Source: an uncultured Actinomycetes bacterium (GTDB taxonomy: Bacteria; Actinomycetota; Acidimicrobiia; Acidimicrobiales; RAAP-2). Taken from it: DNA of 35,150 nucleotides. The translations under genes and the position numbers were made by a program. Where the stretch lies: contig CAIKBU010000078.1 in the NCBI GenBank assembly GCA_903825765.1, positions 1 to 35,150 of the forward strand, read 5' to 3'. Each line of letters begins with the position of its first letter. Positions within the stretch are counted from its first letter, which is position 1. Under the pieces are notes generated by a model. It did no database searches. It saw nothing but the letters and a program-made list of their open reading frames with translations, and was not told where the DNA came from. Positions 7,105 to 16,599 of the stretch are shown here, piece after piece.

Positions 7105-8106
7105 ATGACTAACACTGCAACGAATGATCTAGCACCCGTTCGCGAGGCGCGACTTGGCATCCGTTTGCCGGCTTTCCTTCGCTCGTGGCGCACGACGGGG
7201 ATTCTGATTCCCTTCCTGGCTCTCTTTGTCGCGCTGTGTTTGAAGAGTGCGCCGTTTCACTCAACGAACAACCTGATCAATATTTTGGGGCAGCAGTCAT
7301 CAACCCTCTGCATTGCTGCCGCCTTCACCCTCGTGCTGGTTGCGGGGGGTATTGACCTCTCCGTTGGTGCGACCTACGGTTTGGCGTCCGTCGTTGGTGG
7401 GGAAGTGGCCATGCACCACTCCGCCGGTCTCGCCATCGTTGCCGCAATGGTGGCGGCCATCGTCGTAGGACTCCTGAACGGACTCATTATTACGGTGGTA
7501 AAGATCAGTCCCCTGATCACGACCCTCGCTATGTCCTTCGTAGTCAGCGGTATTGCGCTGCGTTGCACGCAGGGGAACCTCATTGCACTGCCCTCAAAGG
7601 GAGCGTTCTACCTTCTCTCCAATTTGCACTTCTTGCGTCTGCCGAGTTGCGTCTGGATTACCTTGGCATTTGTGGTCGTGCTGGCGCTGCTCTTGAATCG
7701 CACGACCATTGGTCGCTACATGGTTGCCGCGGGCGGAAACATGGAAGCAGCTCGACTCGCGGGTGTACGCGTCAATGCCATCAAGCTCTCGACCTATGTG
7801 CTCAGTGGCGCAGCCGCAGGCCTCGGCGGTTGCTTGGACCTCTCACGCTTGTTGAGCGCGCAGGCGTCGAGCGGCGGCAATGCATTGACTTTCACGGTGC
7901 TGGCGGCCGTGGTCGTGGGCGGCACATCGATTGCCGGCGGCGAAGGATCCGTCTGGCGATCGATGATCGGCGTGCTCTTCATTGCTCTCATCGGTAATGG
8001 ATTTATTCTCTTGGGTATCAACACTCTCTACCAGCAGATTGTGTTGGGTGTGATTTTGCTACTCGCGGTCGGTTTGGACTCCTGGTTCCGCTACCGCCAG
8101 AACTAA
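7105..8106 (+). CDS. ABC importer permease, RbsC type
   Basis: A 333-residue polytopic membrane protein with about ten hydrophobic segments, of the BPD_transp_2 family (RbsC/XylH). Typical features are GGIDLSVGATYGL near residue 85, which is conserved in this family, and EAARLAGVRVNAIKLSTYVLSG, which contacts the ATPase. There is one permease gene, so it would work as a homodimer with the RbsA-like protein. AAGGAAG lies upstream of the ATG. The M24 hydrolase gene follows after 37 bases, apparently in the same unit. Confidence 0.93.
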   Translation: MTNTATNDLAPVREARLGIRLPAFLRSWRTTGILIPFLALFVALCLKSAPFHSTNNLINILGQQSSTLCIAAAFTLVLVAGGIDLSVGATYGLASVVGGEVAMHHSAGLAIVAAMVAAIVVGLLNGLIITVVKISPLITTLAMSFVVSGIALRCTQGNLIALPSKGAFYLLSNLHFLRLPSCVWITLAFVVVLALLLNRTTIGRYMVAAGGNMEAARLAGVRVNAIKLSTYVLSGAAAGLGGCLDLSRLLSAQASSGGNALTFTVLAAVVVGGTSIAGGEGSVWRSMIGVLFIALIGNGFILLGINTLYQQIVLGVILLLAVGLDSWFRYRQN

Positions 8107-8143
8107 CGAAGTAACGACGTAACCTACGAAGAATGGAGTGCGC

Positions 8144-9490
8144 ATGACGGTGAAGACCTTTGGGCTGAATGGTGTTGACTGGGAGGAGCGCGTCGATTTT
8201 GACCGATTGCGCGAGGCCCGCCTCGGCCGGTTGAACCAGAAGCTGAACGAAAGCCACCTCGGTTCGTTGCTGACCTTTGACTTCAACAACATTCGCTACA
8301 TGACGTCCACGCATATCGGTACGTGGGCTATCGACAAGTTGATTCGCTTCGCCCTCTTGCCCCGTGGTGGCATGCCCGTCGTTTGGGACTTTGGTTCCGC
8401 CGCAAAGCACCACGTATTGCAAAACTCTTGGCTAGACCATGGATCGGGAGCCCGTGAGGGTGTCGAGCCCGAACACGGTTCACGTCCCGGTATTTCGACG
8501 CTTCGCGGTGCCTTCAATCCGGACGCCGGCATCGCCGAAGGTGTCGCCAAGGCTATTAAGCGCGAACTGCAGAAATATGGCCTCGAGCACGAGCCACTGG
8601 GCATCGACGTGGTCGAGATGCCGATTCTGACCGCGTTGCGCAACGAGGGAATTGACGTCGTTGATGGGCAACAATTGTTTCTCGAAGCTCGTCGTATAAA
8701 GACGGTTGACGAAATCACGCTCCTGACGACGGCGGCATCAATGGTCGACGCGGCCTATGACGAACTGTACGCCTTCTTGCGACCCGGTGTTCGCGAAAAC
8801 GAGTGTGTGGGTCTGGTCAATAAGGTCCTGTACGACTTGGGGAGTGAGCACGTTGAAGGGGTGAACGCGATTTCGGGCGAGCGTTGCTCGCCGCACCCGC
8901 ACGTCTTCACTGACCGACTACTGCGCCCCGGTGACCCCGCATTCTTCGACATTCTGCACTCCTTCAACGGCTACCGCACGTGCTACTACCGCACGTTTGC
9001 GGTTGGTAGTGCCAGCGTCGCCCAACGCGACGCGTACACCAAGTGTCGAGAGTTGATGGATAACGCCATCGATCAGGTCAAGCCTGGCGCCACCACGGCC
9101 GACGTCGTTTCGGTGTGGCCGAAGGCGCAAGAGTTCGGTTTCCCAGACGAGATGGCGGCCTTCGCACTGCAGTATGGCCACGGTATTGGCCTGTCCATCT
9201 GGGAAAAGCCTATTTTCTCGCGCCTAGTCTCGCTCGATCACCCAGAGGTACTCGAGGAAGGTATGTTCTTCGCCCTGGAGACCTACTGGCCATCGAAAGA
9301 TGGTTGGGGCGCCGCCCGTATTGAAGAAGAGATGGTGGTCACCGCTACCGGCTGTGAAGTTGTCACCAAATTCCCAGCGGAAGAGCTGTTAGTTGCGGGT
9401 CAGCGCTATTGGACGGTGGACGGGACGCTAAACCGGACTCGTGACGTGCAGTCGCACCTCAACACTCGCTCCGCACGAGGGCTGAACTAG
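8144..9490 (+). CDS. M24-fold (pita-bread) hydrolase with an altered metal site
   Basis: The 448-residue protein has the creatinase/aminopeptidase P layout: an N-terminal domain (LLTFDFNNIRYMTS) and a C-terminal pita-bread domain. Typical M24 metal ligands are Asp, Asp, His, Glu, Glu. Here Asp269 (FFDIL), His346 (GHGIGL), Glu379 (FALETYW) and Glu394 (ARIEEEM) are present, but the second Asp is Cys280 (GYRTCYYRTF instead of GY.SD..RTF). The N-terminal pattern recalls the DMSP lyase DddP, yet the DddP metal and catalytic aspartates are not conserved. A C-N or related bond-cleaving enzyme for the imported substrate is a reasonable guess. The ATG at 8144, with GGAG five bases before it, is preferred to the GTG at 8138. 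Confidence 0.8.
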   Translation: MTVKTFGLNGVDWEERVDFDRLREARLGRLNQKLNESHLGSLLTFDFNNIRYMTSTHIGTWAIDKLIRFALLPRGGMPVVWDFGSAAKHHVLQNSWLDHGSGAREGVEPEHGSRPGISTLRGAFNPDAGIAEGVAKAIKRELQKYGLEHEPLGIDVVEMPILTALRNEGIDVVDGQQLFLEARRIKTVDEITLLTTAASMVDAAYDELYAFLRPGVRENECVGLVNKVLYDLGSEHVEGVNAISGERCSPHPHVFTDRLLRPGDPAFFDILHSFNGYRTCYYRTFAVGSASVAQRDAYTKCRELMDNAIDQVKPGATTADVVSVWPKAQEFGFPDEMAAFALQYGHGIGLSIWEKPIFSRLVSLDHPEVLEEGMFFALETYWPSKDGWGAARIEEEMVVTATGCEVVTKFPAEELLVAGQRYWTVDGTLNRTRDVQSHLNTRSARGLN

Positions 9491-9620
9491 GACCACGCAC
9501 CAGTCTGCACGGGCTTGTCGTTCGACGCGACTCGACGTCCAAGAGCGCGTGCTACCTCCGGCATCCACGTTCTGGGAACGAATCGAGGCGCGATGCCACT
9601 CGAACGCTACCGAGAAATAT

Positions 9621-9639
9621 AGGTACCGGTCCGGTGCCT
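9621..9639 (+). terminator. Weak hairpin after the M24 gene
   Basis: An 8-bp stem with one G-T pair (AGGTACCG with CGGTGCCT, loop GTC) lies 131 bases after the M24 stop. No T-run follows it, so this is only a possible terminator. The rest of 9491-9702 shows no gene, RNA or repeat that I recognise. Confidence 0.25.
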
Positions 9640-9702
9640 GTCACCGCTGGACTGGCCGATGATGCGTGAGTGCTAGAACGAACTCTTGATGGTCAGAACA
9701 AA

Positions 9703-9743
9703 AGCACCCCCGCTCGCGCTTTCCAAGCGCAAGCGGGGGTGCT
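9703..9743 (-). terminator. katG terminator, near-copy of the hairpin at 140-174
   Basis: A perfect 12-bp stem (AGCACCCCCGCT 9703-9714 with AGCGGGGGTGCT 9732-9743) encloses an inner stem (GCGCTT 9716-9721 with AAGCGC 9725-9730). Read leftward it ends in TTTTG just after the katG stop. Both the outer and the inner stem match the structure at 140-174 closely in sequence and orientation. Confidence 0.8.
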
Positions 9744-9748
9744 GCTCG

Positions 9749-12411
<2,663 letters not shown>

Positions 12412-12428
12412 GACGTAACGCTAGCAGT

Positions 12429-12449
12429 TTTCTAGACTAAGTCTAGAAA
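12429..12449 (-). promoter_or_regulatory. Predicted FurA operator (perfect 9-3-9 palindrome)
   Basis: TTTCTAGAC (12429-12437) and GTCTAGAAA (12441-12449) are perfect inverted arms with a three-base centre. The site overlaps the -35 region upstream of the -10-like TAGCGT and begins 18 bases before the furA GTG. The location fits autorepression of furA-katG. The divergent hydrolase gene starts 91 bases away and could also be affected. Confidence 0.75.
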
Positions 12450-12539
12450 TGGAAAGACACCACAAAACGGTGACTGATGGTCACCACGTGATGTCGTGGC
12501 CCTAATTATCCTGAAGACACCGCGTGAACGAGGAGACCA

Positions 12540-13994
12540 ATGACGGCATTGCATGAACAGCTCAACGAATCGTTGCTCGCGACCCTCACGGAGCAGCTCG
12601 AAGCCCGCGTGCGCGACGGTGCCTGTCCTTCGGTGATTGGCAGTGTCGTCTACCAGGGCCGGGTCCTTTTCTCGCACACCGTCGGTGCGTCAGTCATTGG
12701 CGAAGCAACGCCGAACCTCGACACCGTGTACCGCATCGCCTCGGTGTCAAAGGGCTTCACGGCCGCCACGGCCCTGATCTTGCGCGACCGAGGAGTGCTG
12801 TCGCTCGACGCCCCCCTCACGGACTTCTTGCCTGAGTTCCGCCAGGGTGGGGATGGACCTCGGTACGCGCCACCCACGGTCCGACAACTGCTCGCCATGA
12901 GCGGCGGGTTGCCAACCGACGACCCCTGGGCGGACCGCCAAGAGTCGATAACCAATGATGAGTTACGCGCCTTCGCCGCCGGTGGGGTCTACCTCACCAC
13001 CGCACCCGGCAGCACGTTTCAGTACTCCAATCTCGGCTACGCCCTCGTGGGCCACGTCATTGAGACAGTCACGGGACGAAGGTTTTGGGATGTGGCAACG
13101 GACGAAATCCTTCGACCCCTCGGCCTTACGAGTACGGGCTACGAAGCGTCGGTGGTGCCCAGCACCCGCTTGGCCCGTGGGTATCGCCTCGGACCCGATG
13201 ACTGGGTACCCCTTCCCTACTCGGGACCGGGCTCGTTCTCCTGCATCGGGGGACTGTTCTCTAGTACTCGCGACCTCGCGACGTGGGTCGGCTGGCTCGG
13301 CGCCGCCTTGACCGATGAGGTGACCGATAACGACATCTTGTCGTTGGCCTCTCGCCGGGAGATGCAGCAGATTGTGACCGCCATTACGGGGGGCGACAAT
13401 TTGTGGGTGGGTGAACTGCGCAGCCGTTTCGTTGGCTACGGACTCGGACTCATGGCCGAACACGACCGACGTCAAGGACACTTCGTGTCGCATTCGGGGG
13501 GCTACCCCGGCTTTAGCTCGCACATCCGCTGGCACGCCGAGACCGGTCTGGGCGTCGTGGTACTCGAAAATGGCACGTACTCGGGGGCCACCGGGACCGG
13601 TATCACGATGATGCAGACGGTGATTGACGACCTCGGGTTCGCCCTCGCCCCCGTCCAACCACTCCCCGAAACCATGGCGCTGGCCGAACGGGCGAACCAG
13701 TTGATTGCCAACTGGTCCGACACGGATGCCGAGGCGCTCTGTGAACCGAACGTCGCGCTCGATATGCCATTTGCCGAGCGTCGTGGTCTCATCGCCGACG
13801 CCATAGCCGAGGTGGGTGGTCTCACGGAGGCGACTGGCATTGATCGCACCACGATGTCCAGCGACAGTCCGCTCCACCTCGCATGGAGGGTGGCGGGTCG
13901 TCGAGGCGTCCTCTCGTGTGTGATTCGCCTCAGCCCAATTGTTCCCGCGCGCGTGCAGACGCTGTGGGTCTCGGTCGAGGAAACTCCGTCGTAG
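12540..13994 (+). CDS. Serine beta-lactamase-family hydrolase (class C / esterase-like)
   Basis: The 484-residue protein has a complete serine beta-lactamase/DD-peptidase-like fold: SVSK with Ser68 and Lys71 as SxxK, Tyr162-Ser-Asn164 as the YxN motif, and His318-Ser-Gly320 in place of KTG. This trio is typical of class C-related esterases and D-aminopeptidase-like enzymes rather than of true resistance enzymes. No signal peptide is visible (MTALHEQLNE), which suggests a cytoplasmic enzyme. A C-terminal extension from about residue 380 probably forms a separate small domain. GAGGAG precedes the ATG. The physiological substrate is unknown. It is divergent from furA and stands alone. Confidence 0.88.
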   Translation: MTALHEQLNESLLATLTEQLEARVRDGACPSVIGSVVYQGRVLFSHTVGASVIGEATPNLDTVYRIASVSKGFTAATALILRDRGVLSLDAPLTDFLPEFRQGGDGPRYAPPTVRQLLAMSGGLPTDDPWADRQESITNDELRAFAAGGVYLTTAPGSTFQYSNLGYALVGHVIETVTGRRFWDVATDEILRPLGLTSTGYEASVVPSTRLARGYRLGPDDWVPLPYSGPGSFSCIGGLFSSTRDLATWVGWLGAALTDEVTDNDILSLASRREMQQIVTAITGGDNLWVGELRSRFVGYGLGLMAEHDRRQGHFVSHSGGYPGFSSHIRWHAETGLGVVVLENGTYSGATGTGITMMQTVIDDLGFALAPVQPLPETMALAERANQLIANWSDTDAEALCEPNVALDMPFAERRGLIADAIAEVGGLTEATGIDRTTMSSDSPLHLAWRVAGRRGVLSCVIRLSPIVPARVQTLWVSVEETPS

Positions 13995-14204
13995 TCGGCG
14001 CCGAGACGACGTGAACGATTCGTAGAAAGTACTGCGACGCAGTGCCGTGCACCGCCGACGGCGCTCTTGTTGCGCTGTCGACGTTGGCGGGTGCCCTCGA
14101 TCTCTACCGGCCACATCGCCGCAACACGCTGACCTAAGATTTACTCACTTCGGCGGTGCAGAGTGACCGACGCAGGACGGATCTCGACGAAACTGAGTGT
14201 TCCC

Positions 14205-15065
14205 ATGTCTCACGACAATGAAGTGCCATCGCACGTTCTGACCGTACGCGCCCCCGACCACCCCGGCATCGTGGCGCACTTTGCGGAGGCTATAGCCCAG
14301 TGCGGTGGCAACATCGTTGAGCTCGATCAGCACTCCGACACCGAAAGCGCCGACTTTGGGTGTCGGATTGAAATCGCGCCCGGCTTTGATGGTCCGCGAC
14401 TCGAAGCACAACTCGAAGCACTCGCCGCCGAGTTGGAGGCACAGGTTGATTTTCGCGTGCTCGGCGCGCCCGCGGACCGCATTGTGGTGCTGTGTTCGAA
14501 AACGCTGCACTGTCCGAGTGACCTCCTCGCGCGCGCCAGCATTGGTCAGCTCAGTGGTGACGTGGTGGCAGTGGTGAGTGACCAAGAGCACGCTCGCTCC
14601 CTGGCCGAGCGCTACGACGTGCCCTACCACTACCTACCGGTGGGTGAAGACCGCGACGCGCAGGAGCGTGCGCTCGCTGACACCCTCGAAGCGCTCGATC
14701 CAACGGTCGTGGTGCTCGCTCGCTACATGCGCATACTGCCCGAATGGTTGACGCAGCGCTACGCGCAGCGCATGATCAACATCCACCACTCATTCCTGCC
14801 GGCCTTCATCGGGGCGAACCCCTACGCTCGCGCCCACGACCGAGGCGTGAAGCTGATTGGCGCCACCGCCCACTACGTCACGGGTGAACTGGATGCGGGG
14901 CCCATTATCGCCCAGGGTGTGGCACCGGTGTCACACCGTGACGACGTTCGCGACCTCGTCCACTTGGGCGCCGATGTCGAACGTTCAGTGCTCAATACCG
15001 CGTTGCGCTTGCACCTGGAGCGCCGCGTCATGGTCTTTGGCCAGCGCACCTGCATCTTCAACTAG
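14205..15065 (+). CDS. purU: Formyltetrahydrofolate deformylase
   Basis: The enzyme hydrolyses 10-formyl-THF to THF and formate, balancing one-carbon units and supplying formate. The 286-residue protein starts with an ACT domain (VLTVRAPDHPGIVAHFAEAI) and continues with the formyltransferase-like domain. The catalytic triad is Asn192 and His194 in INIHHSFLP and Asp230 in ELDAGPII. The ATG at 14205 places about ten residues before the first ACT strand, as in homologues. An in-frame GTG at 14163, 23 bases after a -10-like TAAGAT (14135-14140), is an alternative start. The gap from 13995 carries no recognised gene. It lies 24 bases upstream of the heliorhodopsin gene on the same strand. Confidence 0.93.
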   Translation: MSHDNEVPSHVLTVRAPDHPGIVAHFAEAIAQCGGNIVELDQHSDTESADFGCRIEIAPGFDGPRLEAQLEALAAELEAQVDFRVLGAPADRIVVLCSKTLHCPSDLLARASIGQLSGDVVAVVSDQEHARSLAERYDVPYHYLPVGEDRDAQERALADTLEALDPTVVVLARYMRILPEWLTQRYAQRMINIHHSFLPAFIGANPYARAHDRGVKLIGATAHYVTGELDAGPIIAQGVAPVSHRDDVRDLVHLGADVERSVLNTALRLHLERRVMVFGQRTCIFN

Positions 15066-15077
15066 GCGATTCACTGG

Positions 15078-15083
15078 TACATT
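15078..15083 (+). promoter_or_regulatory. -10-like box for leaderless heliorhodopsin mRNA
   Basis: TACATT is followed by six bases and then the ATG at 15090, the spacing seen for leaderless actinobacterial transcripts. No Shine-Dalgarno sequence lies in the 24-base gap after purU. No clear -35 box is seen. A separate start from purU is therefore possible. Confidence 0.4.
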
Positions 15084-15089
15084 CGCACC

Positions 15090-15851
15090 ATGAGTACTCC
15101 ACCGACCTTTCAACGCCTTCGTACGTACAACCTGGTGGCTGGGGGACTCCATCTCATCTCCGCCGCCACTATCGTCGCGCTGTCGAACACCTTCGCCCTG
15201 CCCGTGACGGCCTACTACATGGCCGGCCCTCCGGGGACGACGAAGCGTCAGCTGGAACTCTTCGGTGGGCTCCGTCTCGCGTGGATTGTGGCCGCGTTCT
15301 TCCTCCTGTCGGCATTCGCCCACTTCCTCGTGGCCGGTCCCTGTCGTTCGGCGTACGAGCGTGGTCTTGGACTCGAACGCAATATGTTCCGCTGGGCGGA
15401 GTACGCGGTGTCGTCATCGTTGATGATTCTCGCGATAGCCCAGCTGACCGGCATCGCCGACATTTCGGCCTTGATCGCCCTCGTTGGGGTCAACGCTTCC
15501 ATGATCGGCTTTGGCGCTCTGCAGGAGCACTACGAATCACCCGGCGGCAGCCTGTTGCCATTTTGGTTGGGCTGCGGCGCTGGGGTGGTGCCCTGGCTCG
15601 CCATCGGGGTCTACCTCATTGGCCCAGGCGCCCACCAGCACGCCCCCGGCTTCGTTTACGGCATCTACGTCTCGTTGTTCATCGCCTTCAACTGCTTCGC
15701 CCTCGTGCAGTATCTGCAGTATCGACGCATCGGGCGATTCAGTAACTACCTCGTGGGTGAGAAGACCTACCTCGTTTTGTCTCTCGTGGCGAAGTCACTG
15801 TTGGCCTGGCAGATTTTTGCCTCAGCGCTCGCCGCTACCGCCACGCACTAG
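15090..15851 (+). CDS. Heliorhodopsin
   Basis: This 253-residue seven-helix retinal protein belongs to the heliorhodopsin family, which is inverted in the membrane relative to type 1 and type 2 rhodopsins. The retinal-binding lysine is Lys235 in SLVAKSLLAWQIF, and the Schiff-base counterion is Glu104 in RWAEYAVSSS. Family-conserved histidines are at 21 and 78, and the family segments GVNASMI, LLPFWLGC, FVYGIY and FALVQYLQY are all present. The protein is very like the founding member 48C12 as I recall its sequence. Reported members show slow photocycles without ion pumping, which suggests a sensory or regulatory role; the function here is unknown. Neighbours are purU upstream and tRNA-Gly convergent downstream. 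No retinal-synthesis gene (blh, crt) is in the window, so chromophore supply must come from elsewhere. Confidence 0.96.
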   Translation: MSTPPTFQRLRTYNLVAGGLHLISAATIVALSNTFALPVTAYYMAGPPGTTKRQLELFGGLRLAWIVAAFFLLSAFAHFLVAGPCRSAYERGLGLERNMFRWAEYAVSSSLMILAIAQLTGIADISALIALVGVNASMIGFGALQEHYESPGGSLLPFWLGCGAGVVPWLAIGVYLIGPGAHQHAPGFVYGIYVSLFIAFNCFALVQYLQYRRIGRFSNYLVGEKTYLVLSLVAKSLLAWQIFASALAATATH

Positions 15852-15866
15852 GCCAACACCCCTGAG

Positions 15867-15937
15867 AGCGGGCGACGGGAATCGAACCCGCGTGGCCAGC
15901 TTGGGAAGCTGGAACTCTGCCATTGAGCTACGCCCGC
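15867..15937 (-). tRNA. tRNA-Gly (anticodon CCC)
   Basis: The minus strand folds as a 71-nt tRNA. The acceptor stem is GCGGGCG/CGCCCGC with discriminator T, the D arm starts GCTCAATGGCAGAG, the anticodon stem is CCAGC/GCTGG with loop TTCCCAA (anticodon CCC, reading GGG), and the T arm has loop TTCGATT. CCA is not encoded. A good -10 box TAGAAT lies at 15947-15952 on the minus strand, nine bases upstream. It converges with the heliorhodopsin gene. Confidence 0.95.
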
Positions 15938-16008
15938 GTGAGAGCAATTCTACTCGGGCAATCTGCGACCACGAAAGTGCTGGACTGGCGAGTAACGTGG
16001 TCGTGTCT

Positions 16009-16575
16009 ATGGTTCTCTCTGACCGTTCAATTAAAGAAGCGATCGACCAGGGTCGAATCATCATTGAACCACTCGGTCACGAGTGCATTCAGCCCTCGTC
16101 CGTTGACTTGCACATTGATCAACTCTTCCGAGTCTTCCGCAACCACTCGCAACGGGTTATCGATGTGCGCACGCCCCAAGAAGACCTCACCGAACTCATT
16201 GACGTCGGCCCCGACAACCCCATGATTCTTCACCCGGGTGAATTCATGCTGGGGTCAACACTCGAGCGTGTGGCGATCCCCGACGACCTGGTCGCTCGAC
16301 TCGAGGGGAAGAGTTCGCTCGGTCGCTTGGGCCTGGTCATCCACTCGACGGCCGGTTTTATTGACGCGGGCTGGGATGGCCACATAACGCTCGAACTGGC
16401 CAACCTGGCCAACCTGCCAATCACGCTCTACCCGGGCATGAAAATTGGCCAAATCAGTTTCTTTGAAATGACGACTCCCGCTGATCGTCCCTACGGAGCG
16501 AGCGGCCTCGGTTCAAAGTACCGAGGGCAACGTGGCCCAACACCCAGCCGGTACTACGAAAATTTCAACAAGTAG
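16009..16575 (+). CDS. dcd: dCTP deaminase, probably bifunctional (dUMP-forming)
   Basis: The 188-residue trimeric enzyme contains GKSSLGRLGL and the active-site segment HSTAGFIDAGWDGHITLELA, followed by LYPGMKIGQ and GSKYRGQRGPTPSR near the C-terminus. This is closer to the mycobacterial and archaeal bifunctional dCTP deaminase/dUTPase than to the E. coli enzyme (which has VTAHRIDPGW), so it probably converts dCTP directly to dUMP for thymidylate synthesis. The ATG at 16009 gives the normal length. An open frame runs far upstream to 15511 but crosses the tRNA and heliorhodopsin genes and is not coding. It is followed after 24 bases by the Fe-S oxidoreductase gene. Confidence 0.95.
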   Translation: MVLSDRSIKEAIDQGRIIIEPLGHECIQPSSVDLHIDQLFRVFRNHSQRVIDVRTPQEDLTELIDVGPDNPMILHPGEFMLGSTLERVAIPDDLVARLEGKSSLGRLGLVIHSTAGFIDAGWDGHITLELANLANLPITLYPGMKIGQISFFEMTTPADRPYGASGLGSKYRGQRGPTPSRYYENFNK

Positions 16576-16599
16576 TCGTCCGCGTCGCGAAGGGATGTA

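Noticed and set aside
8144-9490. Assignment of the M24 protein as the DMSP lyase DddP
   Set aside because: The general layout is similar, but the aspartates needed by DddP for metal and catalysis are not conserved (the FDTD...CVDIS region reads FDIL...RTCYY), so a specific name is not justified.
12540-13994. Antibiotic-resistance beta-lactamase
   Set aside because: The third motif is HSG rather than KTG and no signal peptide is visible; this fits the esterase/peptidase branch of the family.
15511-16008. Upstream extension of the dcd reading frame
   Set aside because: It crosses the tRNA-Gly and the heliorhodopsin gene; the dcd family starts at the ATG at 16009.
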